Assembly: GCA_009885105.1 (NCBI GenBank)
Contig: VFLI01000048.1
Location: forward strand, 1-51,631
Reading direction: 5' to 3'
Length of the DNA: 51,631 nucleotides
Source of the DNA: Spirochaetia bacterium
GTDB taxonomy: Bacteria; Spirochaetota; Leptospiria; Leptospirales; Leptonemataceae
Shown piece after piece: positions 37,301 through 44,725 of this stretch. Every line of letters starts with the position of its first letter. Position 1 is the stretch's first letter. The notes below the pieces were generated by a model. It did no database searches and was not told the origin of the DNA. It was given only the letters and a program-made list of their open reading frames with translations. The position numbers and the translations under genes are program-made.

Positions 37301-37873
37301 GACCGGCAGGTCCTCATTGACTGGAAAAATATCGACGATGGATCCTTTAACGGAAAATTCGCCCGGCGCCTCAGTTCTGTCCGCGCGTTCGTATCCATTC
37401 TGCGACAGTATCTGAGAAAGCCTGTCGATGCTGAAATTCTGCCCGGTTGACAGCCGTATCATCGACGCCTTCAATCGATTCACGGGCTGCATTTTTCGGA
37501 GCAGTGCTCCGGGCGGCGCAAAAATCAGGAGCTGTTCGCCTTTCAGAATGCGATGAATCACGCGCATTCGCTGCATTGCAATATCTCCGCTGTGGCCGGC
37601 ATACTCATAAGGGATATTTTCATAATCAGGGAAATACGCCGTATTTCCGGAACTCAGAAAAAGGAGCGATTCGGCGGCGCAGCTTTCCGCCTCCAGATTG
37701 CTGGCAACCACAGCCAGAACGGATTTTTTCGAACTCTTCTGAGTTCGGGCAAACAGACTGGCGGCAACAAATGAAAATGAGCCGGGAGGGATATTTCCAA
37801 GGGAAATATTTGAGCCGGCTTTTTCAAGAATAGCGGTTAGGCGATTTGTATATTCTTCGAGGAGAGCTTTCAA
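34307..37873 (-). CDS. mfd: Transcription-repair coupling factor Mfd
   Basis: Mfd removes RNA polymerase stalled at DNA damage and recruits UvrA. The 1188-residue protein has the UvrB-like N-terminal domains (about 1-350), the CarD-like RNA-polymerase interaction domain (EKDYVVHINHGVGRF near 495), and the RecG-type translocase. Its Walker A is GDVGYGKTEVAIRAAF near 655 and its DEEQ box is LIIDEEQRFGV. SATPIPRTLHMSL and QIRGRVGRS follow, and the C-terminal TRCF domain closes the protein. The length agrees with the family (E. coli 1148). It is the only DNA-repair gene in the window. Confidence 0.97.
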   Translation of the reverse strand: MKALLEEYTNRLTAILEKAGSNISLGNIPPGSFSFVAASLFARTQKSSKKSVLAVVASNLEAESCAAESLLFLSSGNTAYFPDYENIPYEYAGHSGDIAMQRMRVIHRILKGEQLLIFAPPGALLRKMQPVNRLKASMIRLSTGQNFSIDRLSQILSQNGYERADRTEAPGEFSVKGSIVDIFPVNEDLPVRIDYFDETIDSIRLYNPDTQIGKEKAENCLLLPSGEISLNHAESERLLEFLSRKEFGGLAAPAWKEDLRRRLDEKSEVTISSFHHPGMEELFPAACETAGLFDYFQEIPLSVFYPWTEIKNTTARFFREFQHMYEKESPGRICLAPDMLLNSEDSLFERDNKIVCEYFPVTTPLNADGPAAMDRHDLNLKHPEAFLGKMSDVRDTIRSQAEKGDLVCITSPYSAQMQRLTGVFRGDRNLLLHPHSESVERPAVSGKPGIHIIQSGHRHGFIIPDLNFFLWSDSDIFGRSYARRSRFKKAGSTPLDSFIDLKEKDYVVHINHGVGRFLQMERIKAAGRERDFLVLEFADSDKLYVPLDQISMVQKYIAPVEIPRLDSLGKASFKKIKERVEKRVEELAQDLIQIYAARMKCKGFAFPPDTNWQEEFEADFEYEETPDQITAIDAVKKDMETGRPMDRLVCGDVGYGKTEVAIRAAFKAVMAGRQVALIAPTTILALQHFKNFTERFKNYPVSVDWISRFRSRKEIQDLRQRIAAGSVDVIIGTHSLLSKKLRMKNLGLLIIDEEQRFGVVHKEAIKNLKKLVDVLTLSATPIPRTLHMSLVGIRDLSIIQTPPKDRLPVQTFVLEDSDTVIQEAIIREISRKGQVFYLHNRIESIETEAQRISKLLPEISLTVLHGRMDDEAIEETLLDFVNEKYNVLVTTSIIESGIDMPNVNTLIVDRADTFGLSQLYQIRGRVGRSNRQAYAYLLHPHGRILSEQAQKRLNTILEYQDLGSGFKVAMRDLEIRGAGNILGREQSGDIMDVGFELYVRLLEDAVRRLKGKKVEVEVRTSINLNTDFYLPESYIQDTRQRIEFYKRYEAARTDDEVQSVLLEMEERFGSPPEIAVIFVLVEKIRTLSSLAGFESVYEEDTGKVLFKSGEDFRVPPEQLIHVLKKYENIRIKPGNKDTLFFEFRGPFRVRLEKMIEILSELAAPLKRELLENQEEGGTLIYFKREEQE

Positions 37874-37939
37874 AGCAGATCGTTCATTAGAATCTCAACT
37901 TCAAGATTCTCGCAATCTGGAAGGAAATATTCCTGTGAC

Positions 37940-38791
37940 TCAGGCAGACAAGTCTTTTTCGTTCAAAAGATTGTCCAGCGTCCCGTCATTCAGAGGACTC
38001 AGTATTTTTACATCAAGTTTCTCAATAAAATCTGAGAACCGTGAGAGCCCTCGATTGTTTTTAAATCCCATCAAACGCTGAATTCGCCGTGGATCGACCC
38101 CTTTTTCCAGCAGATGCATGGCGAAATTATCCCGGAGCATCTGCAGTGTCACCCGCCCCATCCGCAATTCCCGGGCTGCACAGGATAGAAAATGCTGCAG
38201 GGTCCGGCGGGAAACCATGCTGGACCTCCCCATAGTTCTTCTGAGGGAGAAGAGATAGTCGCTTTTCTGTTTTAAGTTGGTCTGGCGAATCAACTCATAT
38301 TTCATGCTGTCAGGTAAAATGGTTTTATGGGATAAACAATCGTTTTCATCGCGCAGATTGATAAAGCAGGTCTGAAAATCCATATCTTCAACACGGATGC
38401 GAATGACTTCATTCAGACGGATACCGGCCGCGTATGTCAGCCGGAGCATCACGCCGCAAACATGCATTCTTGTATGGATAAACAGCCGGTCCAGGTCCTG
38501 CTCCGAAAGATATCGCAATGAGGACTCCGCTTCAATCCTGGGAAGACTGCACGAGAAAATATCCTGCCTATTTTCCCTGTACCAGTACTTGATTGCGGCA
38601 CAATGAATCCTCAAACCGGACTGTGTGCGGAATGAATCCGTGCATTTTTCAGTTATATACTGACCAATCAGTTCTGCGCTGGCCTGGGCGGGCTGCATGC
38701 CAAAATGCTCTTTAAAGTTTCTGAGAAATTTGTTTATTTCCCTTGAATAGGCTTTGCTGGTACTGCCGCTGAGAGCCTTCTGTTCTAACAT
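37940..38791 (-). CDS. Tyrosine-recombinase homologue lacking catalytic residues
   Basis: The 283-residue protein has the SAM-like N-terminal DNA-binding domain (SKAYSREINKFLRNF) and the catalytic fold of Xer/phage integrases. The first Arg is in AAGIRLNEVIRIRVEDMDF (near 124). In box II, where active enzymes read HxLRH, it reads QMLRD. Where they have LGH it reads MGF, and the nucleophilic Tyr is Phe (RFSDF near 252). Three of the usual active-site residues are thus lost while the fold-defining residues remain, so it is unlikely to cut DNA but could still bind it. It is divergent from the P83/100 gene across 312 bases and follows mfd on the same strand 66 bases upstream. Confidence 0.8.
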   Translation of the reverse strand: MLEQKALSGSTSKAYSREINKFLRNFKEHFGMQPAQASAELIGQYITEKCTDSFRTQSGLRIHCAAIKYWYRENRQDIFSCSLPRIEAESSLRYLSEQDLDRLFIHTRMHVCGVMLRLTYAAGIRLNEVIRIRVEDMDFQTCFINLRDENDCLSHKTILPDSMKYELIRQTNLKQKSDYLFSLRRTMGRSSMVSRRTLQHFLSCAARELRMGRVTLQMLRDNFAMHLLEKGVDPRRIQRLMGFKNNRGLSRFSDFIEKLDVKILSPLNDGTLDNLLNEKDLSA

Positions 38792-39103
38792 TGGACACTT
38801 CCCCTTGGTTTTTTCTAGTGGCGCCTATAGCCGAATTTACTACAAAATCTGCAATAGCAAGTCCTTTATTTTTTTTAACTGTAGAATTTCACAATAATAC
38901 TATAGCCGGTCTTCGATTTTTCAATGAACTCAGCGAGTATCAAGATTGCACACTTGAATTATGTCATATTCCCTTATTATCCTAAAATTCTTTGTTCTTT
39001 TTTCGAAACCAATTGCGTCCGATAAGAAAATACAGAAACAGCTCCGCCAAACCTGACAAAGAAATGTCTTTACAGGCTAAATTGTATTTTATTAGGATTA
39101 CAT
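38792..39103. other. Divergent regulatory gap between the recombinase homologue and P83/100
   Basis: This AT-rich gap has no gene. Promoters for both neighbours must lie here. A weak -35/-10 pair, TTGAAT then TATCCT 18 bases later (about 38954-38983), could serve P83/100. AGGA lies seven bases before the P83/100 ATG. Confidence 0.4.
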
Positions 39104-40816
39104 ATGCTCATTTCAAAACGCGTTGGTTTGTATACTATTAAAGCCATTCTTTTCCTTTCTGCCCTCGGTCTTTTAGCCCAGACAGAAAATCCTCGAATAT
39201 CGGAAGATGAAGTCAAAGTCCCCCGGGTCGAATTCATCAACCGGGACAACAGGAGAGCCGACAGAACAACCGTAGAAAGAGAAATTGAAAGAGGCAGGCG
39301 ATCCGCGGAACAGGTTGTAAAAGAGAATAACAGCACGAACGAAATGTACAGGGTTCAGAGGATCTTTGATCCTGCCGTTGAAAGGTACGGAGCGGACCTG
39401 GTGAGCATCGACAACCGCGCCAATATCGGCCATGTCAATATGATTCAGCGGTTTTTGGCCGGATATCTTTCCAGCGCTTTTCAGTACAGTGTCGACGATG
39501 CAAAAGTCATCAGTCAGTTTATCCTCTATTATAATGCTCGCAACCGGGGAAACATTGACAGGATAAAAGAACGATATTCAGAAACAGTGGCAAAAGAATT
39601 GAATCCGGCCACGCTTGGCATCGACCGCTCATACCGCAACTGGGCCGGAAGAACCCAGATTCTGATTCCTCTGAAAAAAAACGTTGTTCGTCCAGGCCGG
39701 ACCGATGTCGACACGAATGAGGTAAACAGACACCCTGAAAATCTGCCGGAAGCAGAAAGAAAACAGATAGAAGATGTCAACAACCGTCGCCGGGATGAAG
39801 ACAACAAGCTGATTGATAACAAGGAAGAAGAACTCCGTCGACAGCAGGAAAAGATCCAGGAAGAGAAACGCCAGGCCGATGAGAAACGCGAAACCATTCA
39901 AAAACAGCAGGAAGATACAACGAGAAAAATCCAGGATCTGAATAAGGATCCGGTTCGCAACGCCGAACAGATCAAACAGCAGGAGCAGAAACAGGAAGAA
40001 TTAAGAAAACAGGAAGTAGTCGTCAGCAAGCAGCAGGAACAGATTCAGAAACAGCAGGAAAACGTTGTCCAGCAGCAGCAGGAAGTGGCGGAACAGAAAA
40101 AACAGCAGCAGGATGTGGCCACAAACACAACGACCACCAATCCGACAAATCCAACGAATCCGACAAATCCAACGAATACAACAAATCCAACCAACGCCGT
40201 CAACACGGACGCTCAGCGTAAAGAGGAAGAACAGAAAAAACAGCAGGAGCAGATCAGCCCAAATGTTGTGGGAGAAAAAATTCTGTTTCTGAGAATTCTG
40301 CGTTATCTGTCAGAAGGGCATTATTCCAATGAAATGTGGGTCATTGACGCCTCAAAGGATGATAGACTTTTTCGAGGACCTTATACAAATATCTGCGGCC
40401 GTGAATTCCTTGTGGTGCCGAATGTCGGCGTTCTTGTGATAGGCTACCAGGGCGCGAACCATGAAGAATCGGCCCACCACCTGGTGCTTCTCGACACTGA
40501 AACACTGGCATTGAAAAAAGAATCAAAGGAAGACATTTTCTGGAGAACGCCTCTCAATTCGCCGGTTGTGTATCGAGACGGCAAAATCTACGCCTTCGAA
40601 ATTTTTAACGGACAGCACTATTTAAGCCGGTTCAACATGGATCTGACCCTGGAAGCTCGCAGCAGCGAACCGGTCAGCACCAATTCGGATATGACGTTCT
40701 TTCGCGAGAAAATATATTTAACGGGAAAGTCGCAGACCGGCGACATCACAACTATATCTGTATTCAACAGAGCCGACTTGAAACATTTGAAGACGATAAA
40801 TCCGGATCAACCGTAA
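39104..40816 (+). CDS. P83/100 family spirochaetal protein
   Basis: The 570-residue protein has a signal peptide (about 1-26). The conserved P83/100 N-terminal domain (about 30-195) carries VPRVEFINRDNRRADRTTV, DLVSIDNRANIGHVN and FILYYNARNRGN. A Gln/Glu/Lys-rich coiled coil (about 205-340) follows, then a short Asn-Pro-Thr repeat (about 345-365) and a C-terminal beta-rich domain (about 385-570). The order is that of the Borrelia P83/100 antigen, a spirochaete-specific family. It is probably located in the periplasm, and the function is not known. The Asn-Pro-Thr repeat is coded by near-identical six- and nine-base units and may vary in length between strains. Confidence 0.85.
   Translation: MLISKRVGLYTIKAILFLSALGLLAQTENPRISEDEVKVPRVEFINRDNRRADRTTVEREIERGRRSAEQVVKENNSTNEMYRVQRIFDPAVERYGADLVSIDNRANIGHVNMIQRFLAGYLSSAFQYSVDDAKVISQFILYYNARNRGNIDRIKERYSETVAKELNPATLGIDRSYRNWAGRTQILIPLKKNVVRPGRTDVDTNEVNRHPENLPEAERKQIEDVNNRRRDEDNKLIDNKEEELRRQQEKIQEEKRQADEKRETIQKQQEDTTRKIQDLNKDPVRNAEQIKQQEQKQEELRKQEVVVSKQQEQIQKQQENVVQQQQEVAEQKKQQQDVATNTTTTNPTNPTNPTNPTNTTNPTNAVNTDAQRKEEEQKKQQEQISPNVVGEKILFLRILRYLSEGHYSNEMWVIDASKDDRLFRGPYTNICGREFLVVPNVGVLVIGYQGANHEESAHHLVLLDTETLALKKESKEDIFWRTPLNSPVVYRDGKIYAFEIFNGQHYLSRFNMDLTLEARSSEPVSTNSDMTFFREKIYLTGKSQTGDITTISVFNRADLKHLKTINPDQP
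40135..40200 (+). repeat. Asn-Pro-Thr codon repeat inside P83/100
   Basis: Six near-identical units of AATCCGACA/AATCCAACG type follow each other in frame. They encode a stretch of Asn-Pro-Thr between the coiled coil and the C-terminal domain. Slippage would change the linker length without shifting the frame. Confidence 0.75.
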
Positions 40817-40825
40817 ATAATCCTT

Positions 40826-42034
40826 TTACTGAGACAGAAGCGATTCCTGCAGGGCCTGTGCAGCGCGAAGGTGACCGGCGGGATTCAGATGGGCATCGCC
40901 CGGAAAATAGTACGACTCTGGATTGTCCCAGAATATTTCCTGGCCGTCGACCAGGGTGATATTATGCTTCAGGCATATTTCTTTGATTATTTTATATAGT
41001 ATATTTGCATTCAACAGTTCATCCCTTTTCGCCCTGCGGGCATTCCCGCTGGCATCTATCAATTTTCCCGTGATGCCTCCGGGAGCGAACACTTCTTTCG
41101 CCGGAATATAGAATATCGCAAGACGGACGCCGGGAGCGGCCTTGGACGATTCGCGGGCCCACTGATTCAGATATATTTCCATTCTGTCCAGCCGCGATTT
41201 CCAGACAGCATCGGTGTCAGAACGATCCCTGAACTTATAAAACTCAAACTGTCCGGAATATTCCGTGCTCATATCCTTGAGCGGACGCAGCGCGCCGAAT
41301 TTCTTTACGGCCTCCTCATGAGAAATCGGTTGGCCGGCGGGAAGACGGCCGGGCCGGAAATATTTCACGGGAGTTTTCTGTCCGCGGGAAAAATTGTAGA
41401 GCCGCTTCACTGTGCGAAAAAGAGATGTTTCCCGTATCGTGCGGGAGATGAGACCTGGAGGAATAAAAGCAAGCCAGGCCGGCGAAGCGTCGCCCACTTC
41501 ACCGCTCGACATTGTTGTTACAAAGGGAGCAAATTTATCCAGATCGTCCAGATCATTGTCAAAAAGCTGCAGCAGGATGATGTGCGGCCGGATATTTTTC
41601 AAGTAGAACCGGCTGCGCAGAATGTAATACGATGCGCTTCCGCCGTGTACGCCGCCGTTGATTATCCGATAGTGTCCGAGATACGGCAGGTAGGCGAAAG
41701 TTTTTTCACAATCCACTCCCCATCCTTCAGCAAAAGAGTCTCCAAGAATAAACAACAGGGGCGCCGAATTGGCAGCATGCCCTGCTGCATCGCAGGACCG
41801 CAGACCGTTTGAATCTGTTGCAACCTCCGCCGAGTATTCAGGCCCGAATGAAATTCCTTTTCTGTTCGGATAAAAAGAATACACCATTTCCGGATCGTCT
41901 CCGCGAACCATGATTATTTCAGGATCAATCAGGCGGAGCGCAAATTCAGTAAACAAAAGAAAAAGAACAGCTGCGGCGGCATAGAAAACGGCCTTTTTAC
42001 CAGAAGAGAGAGTTTTTTTGTTCTGGTTCTTCAT
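40826..42034 (-). CDS. Membrane-anchored SGNH/GDSL hydrolase (AlgX-like)
   Basis: The protein (402 residues from ATG 42034) has one N-terminal membrane helix (about 13-33) and an SGNH hydrolase domain. Block I is LFILGDSFAEGWG with the nucleophilic Ser. GGVHGGSASY and LQLFDNDLDDL supply the Gly and Asn positions, and the C-terminal GDAHLNPAGH gives the Asp-x-x-His pair. Such enzymes add or remove acetyl or other acyl groups on surface polysaccharides. The frame is open to 42067, but a perfect dyad at 42036-42065 lies in that extra stretch, so 42034 is preferred. It is divergent from the carbamoyltransferase operon and ends 9 bases from P83/100. Confidence 0.85.
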   Translation of the reverse strand: MKNQNKKTLSSGKKAVFYAAAAVLFLLFTEFALRLIDPEIIMVRGDDPEMVYSFYPNRKGISFGPEYSAEVATDSNGLRSCDAAGHAANSAPLLFILGDSFAEGWGVDCEKTFAYLPYLGHYRIINGGVHGGSASYYILRSRFYLKNIRPHIILLQLFDNDLDDLDKFAPFVTTMSSGEVGDASPAWLAFIPPGLISRTIRETSLFRTVKRLYNFSRGQKTPVKYFRPGRLPAGQPISHEEAVKKFGALRPLKDMSTEYSGQFEFYKFRDRSDTDAVWKSRLDRMEIYLNQWARESSKAAPGVRLAIFYIPAKEVFAPGGITGKLIDASGNARRAKRDELLNANILYKIIKEICLKHNITLVDGQEIFWDNPESYYFPGDAHLNPAGHLRAAQALQESLLSQ

Positions 42035-42035
42035 C

Positions 42036-42065
42036 GGCACGTGCTTGAAAAACTTGACACGTGCC
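42036..42065. promoter_or_regulatory. Perfect dyad between SGNH hydrolase and carbamoyltransferase genes
   Basis: GGCACGTG (42036-42043) and CACGTGCC (42058-42065) are exact inverted arms, 14 bases apart, so that their centres lie about two helical turns from each other. Each arm contains the self-complementary CACGTG. The dyad lies immediately before the hydrolase start at 42034 and 38 bases before the carbamoyltransferase start, a natural place for an operator serving both directions. Confidence 0.55.
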
Positions 42066-42102
42066 ACACTTCTGGTTCGCTGGTTTGGTTTACAACTGAA
42101 AT

Positions 42103-43935
42103 ATGACTCGAATTCTGGGAATCTCCTGCTACTATCACGATGCCGCTGCCGCCCTGGTGGTGGACGGAGAAATTATTGGCGCGGCCCAGGAGGAACGTTT
42201 CACCCGGAAAAAACACGATGCTTCATTTCCAAAGAATGCAATCGACTATGTTCTGTCGGAGGCCCGCTGCTCTATCCAGGAAATTGATTATATAGCTTTC
42301 TATGATAAGTCATTTCTGAAATTTGAAAGACTTCTGGAATCAATTCTGAGCGCTTCGCCGCGCGGATTCCGGGTATGGATTGAAGCAATCCCCTCCTGGC
42401 TGGATCACAAACTTCTGATTTCGCAGACAGTCAGGAAAAATCTGCCCGATCTGAAAAAAGACGTGCAGTTTATTTTTCCGGAACACCATGAGTCGCATGC
42501 CGCCGCCGCTTTTTTTCCGTCGCCGTTTTCAGAAGCTGCCTTCCTGACTCTGGACGGCGTCGGCGAATGGGCGACAACATCCTGGGGCACGGCGAAAGGG
42601 AATCAGATTCATATGAAACAGGAGATTCGATTCCCGCATTCTATCGGCATGCTCTATTCCGCCTTCACATACTACACAGGATTCAAAGTAAATTCAGGCG
42701 AATACAAATTGATGGGACTGGCTCCATACGGAGAGCCGAAGTATGTGAAGCAGATCTACGATAATTTGATCGACGTGAAGGACGACGGATCTTTCCACCT
42801 GAATATGAAATATTTTGATTTTGCCGCCGGACTGAAAATGACAAACGGTCATTTTCACAAGCTGTTCGGCTCCTCGCCGAGAAAACCAGAATCGCGGATC
42901 ACACAGAGAGAGATGGATCTGGCGCGGTCAATTCAGATAGTGACAGAGGACTGTGTTCTGAAACTGGGGAATTACATTCATAAACAGACGGGGCTTGATT
43001 TTCTTACGATGTCGGGAGGAGTCTCTCTCAACTGCGTGGCGAACGGACGGCTGCTGCGCGAAGGTCCTTTCAAAGATATCTGGATTCAACCGGCGGCCGG
43101 AGATGCAGGCTCGGCGCTGGGAGCGGCGCTGCTGACCTGGTTCAAAGTTCTTGGAAATCCGCGTGACACAGAAAAAGCAAAGAGAATGCAGAAGGGGTCG
43201 TATCTGGGACCCGGGTATTCTTCCGCCGAGATTAAAAATTTTCTGGATTCGCAGAATATCCGCTACAGGGAATTTCCGGACACGATCGCAGCGGCCAAAG
43301 AAACTGCGCGCATCATCTCGGAGGAGAAAGTTGTCGGATGGTTCTCAGGCAGAATGGAATTCGGCCCGCGGGCATTGGGAGCTCGCAGCATCATCGGGGA
43401 TGCACGCAGCGAAAAGATGCAGTCGGTCATGAATCTGAAAATAAAGTTCCGCGAATCGTTCCGGCCGTTCGCGCCCAGTGTGCTGCGCGAGGATGTGAAT
43501 GAATATTTTAAGCACGATCTTGATTCGGATTATATGCTGATGGTCGCGCCTGTTCGCAAAGAACTGCGAAGGGACATGTCGGCAGAGGAAGAGAAGTTGT
43601 TCGGAATCGAAAAACTGAATGTTAGCAGGTCAACGCTTCCTGCCATCACACATGTTGATTATTCTGCGAGAATTCAAACCGTTTCACGTGAAAATCATCC
43701 GGCCTATTACGAGCTTATCAAGGAATTTAAGAGACTGACCGGCGTCGGCGTGATAATCAATACATCATTCAATGTCCGCGGCGAGCCCATTGTGCTGTCT
43801 CCGGAGCAGGCATACCGCTGCTTCATGAGGACACATATGGATTTCCTGGTTCTCGAGAATTTCATTCTGGATAAAACTGAACAGCCCGTTCTGGAACACG
43901 ACACGGACTGGCAGAAGGAATTTGAACTCGACTGA
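42103..43935 (+). CDS. NodU/SxtI-type carbamoyltransferase
   Basis: The 610-residue enzyme should use carbamoyl phosphate and ATP to carbamoylate a hydroxyl group. The N-terminal Kae1-like domain carries GISCYYHDAAAALV, EERFTRKKHD, and EHHESHAAAAFFPSPF with the metal-binding His residues. The YrdC-like C-terminal domain has GWFSGRMEFGPRALGARS, RESFRPFAPSV and NTSFNVRGEPIV. The length fits the family. Acceptors in characterised members are Nod factor sugars, saxitoxin and antibiotics. Here the genomic context (sxtJ-like and DUF5989 genes, M28 peptidase, SGNH hydrolase) suggests a surface or secreted compound. The next gene starts one base after its stop. Confidence 0.93.
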   Translation: MTRILGISCYYHDAAAALVVDGEIIGAAQEERFTRKKHDASFPKNAIDYVLSEARCSIQEIDYIAFYDKSFLKFERLLESILSASPRGFRVWIEAIPSWLDHKLLISQTVRKNLPDLKKDVQFIFPEHHESHAAAAFFPSPFSEAAFLTLDGVGEWATTSWGTAKGNQIHMKQEIRFPHSIGMLYSAFTYYTGFKVNSGEYKLMGLAPYGEPKYVKQIYDNLIDVKDDGSFHLNMKYFDFAAGLKMTNGHFHKLFGSSPRKPESRITQREMDLARSIQIVTEDCVLKLGNYIHKQTGLDFLTMSGGVSLNCVANGRLLREGPFKDIWIQPAAGDAGSALGAALLTWFKVLGNPRDTEKAKRMQKGSYLGPGYSSAEIKNFLDSQNIRYREFPDTIAAAKETARIISEEKVVGWFSGRMEFGPRALGARSIIGDARSEKMQSVMNLKIKFRESFRPFAPSVLREDVNEYFKHDLDSDYMLMVAPVRKELRRDMSAEEEKLFGIEKLNVSRSTLPAITHVDYSARIQTVSRENHPAYYELIKEFKRLTGVGVIINTSFNVRGEPIVLSPEQAYRCFMRTHMDFLVLENFILDKTEQPVLEHDTDWQKEFELD

Positions 43936-43936
43936 T

Positions 43937-44563
43937 ATGAATCCCACGCGAAAATATTTTCTGAAACTGAGTTTATTCACGCTTCTGGGCGTGATAATTC
44001 AACGTATCTGGTCAATCGCTTCTGCCTGGCAGATGCCGATGCTCGTCATTCTCGGCGTGCTGGTGTTTCTGACCGTGATTCCAATCCTGGGTGCCCCGGT
44101 GCATTTTGTCTGGAAGCAGTATTTGAAACACACCACTTCCGGCATGCGTTTTTTTGAGGGCAGCGGACTGGCGATGCTGATCATCACTCTGTATCGACTC
44201 CTTTACCTGGTATATAAAGGCGACATAATACTGCTTCGTTATATTGATATAAATATTTTACCTCCCGGAGATTATCAAATCTGGTTTCTCGGCGGATCCG
44301 CAGTGCTGCTGCTCGGCCTGATCAAACCGGCGGCGGATGTGTTGTTTGCCGGATGGATGAAACTCGCACACCTGATCCAGGCTGTAATGTCAAGGGTAAT
44401 CCTTACATTGGTCTATATTCTGGCAGTCCTGCCGGTTGGACTGGCGGCCAAATTGATCGGGAAAAAATTTCTGGACACAAGAATACACACATCGGATGCA
44501 ACCTACTGGATCGATCGCGGTGATGAACCGTACAATCCGCGCAAGTACAAGAGGCATTTTTAA
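43937..44563 (+). CDS. SxtJ-like membrane protein
   Basis: The protein (208 residues from ATG 43937) has four to five membrane helices. Its C-terminal third (LTLVYILAVLPVGLAAKLIG, then SDATYWIDR) matches the SxtJ family that accompanies NodU-type carbamoyltransferases. An N-terminal region of about 100 residues with three helices is extra compared with the small SxtJ. The start at 43937 is chosen because it lies one base after the previous stop. A TTG at 43922 would overlap. Its biochemical role is unknown; an accessory or acceptor-presenting membrane subunit is a reasonable guess. Confidence 0.75.
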   Translation: MNPTRKYFLKLSLFTLLGVIIQRIWSIASAWQMPMLVILGVLVFLTVIPILGAPVHFVWKQYLKHTTSGMRFFEGSGLAMLIITLYRLLYLVYKGDIILLRYIDINILPPGDYQIWFLGGSAVLLLGLIKPAADVLFAGWMKLAHLIQAVMSRVILTLVYILAVLPVGLAAKLIGKKFLDTRIHTSDATYWIDRGDEPYNPRKYKRHF

Positions 44564-44565
44564 TT

Positions 44566-44718
44566 ATGGATATCTTACTAGAATTCTGGGAATTTCTGAA
44601 AGAGCGAAAAAAATTCTGGCTCCTGCCTATTCTCTTAATGCTGGCCATGGTGATCGGTCTGGCGATTTTCGGTTCGACGGCCGGGGGTCTTTCTCCTTTT
44701 ATATACGCCCTTTTTTGA
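44566..44718 (+). CDS. DUF5989 (SxtK-like) single-helix membrane peptide
   Basis: The 50-residue protein starts two bases after the sxtJ-like stop and reads MDILLEFWEFLKERKKFWL, one membrane helix, and a tail ending in FIYALF. The sequence FWEFLKxRKKFWLLP followed by a helix and a short Gly/Ser turn is the DUF5989 pattern, the same small protein that follows SxtJ in saxitoxin-type clusters. It is shorter than most gene-finder limits. A structural or regulatory membrane subunit of the carbamoyltransferase complex is likely but not shown. Confidence 0.8.
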   Translation: MDILLEFWEFLKERKKFWLLPILLMLAMVIGLAIFGSTAGGLSPFIYALF

Positions 44719-44725
44719 CCGGGAT

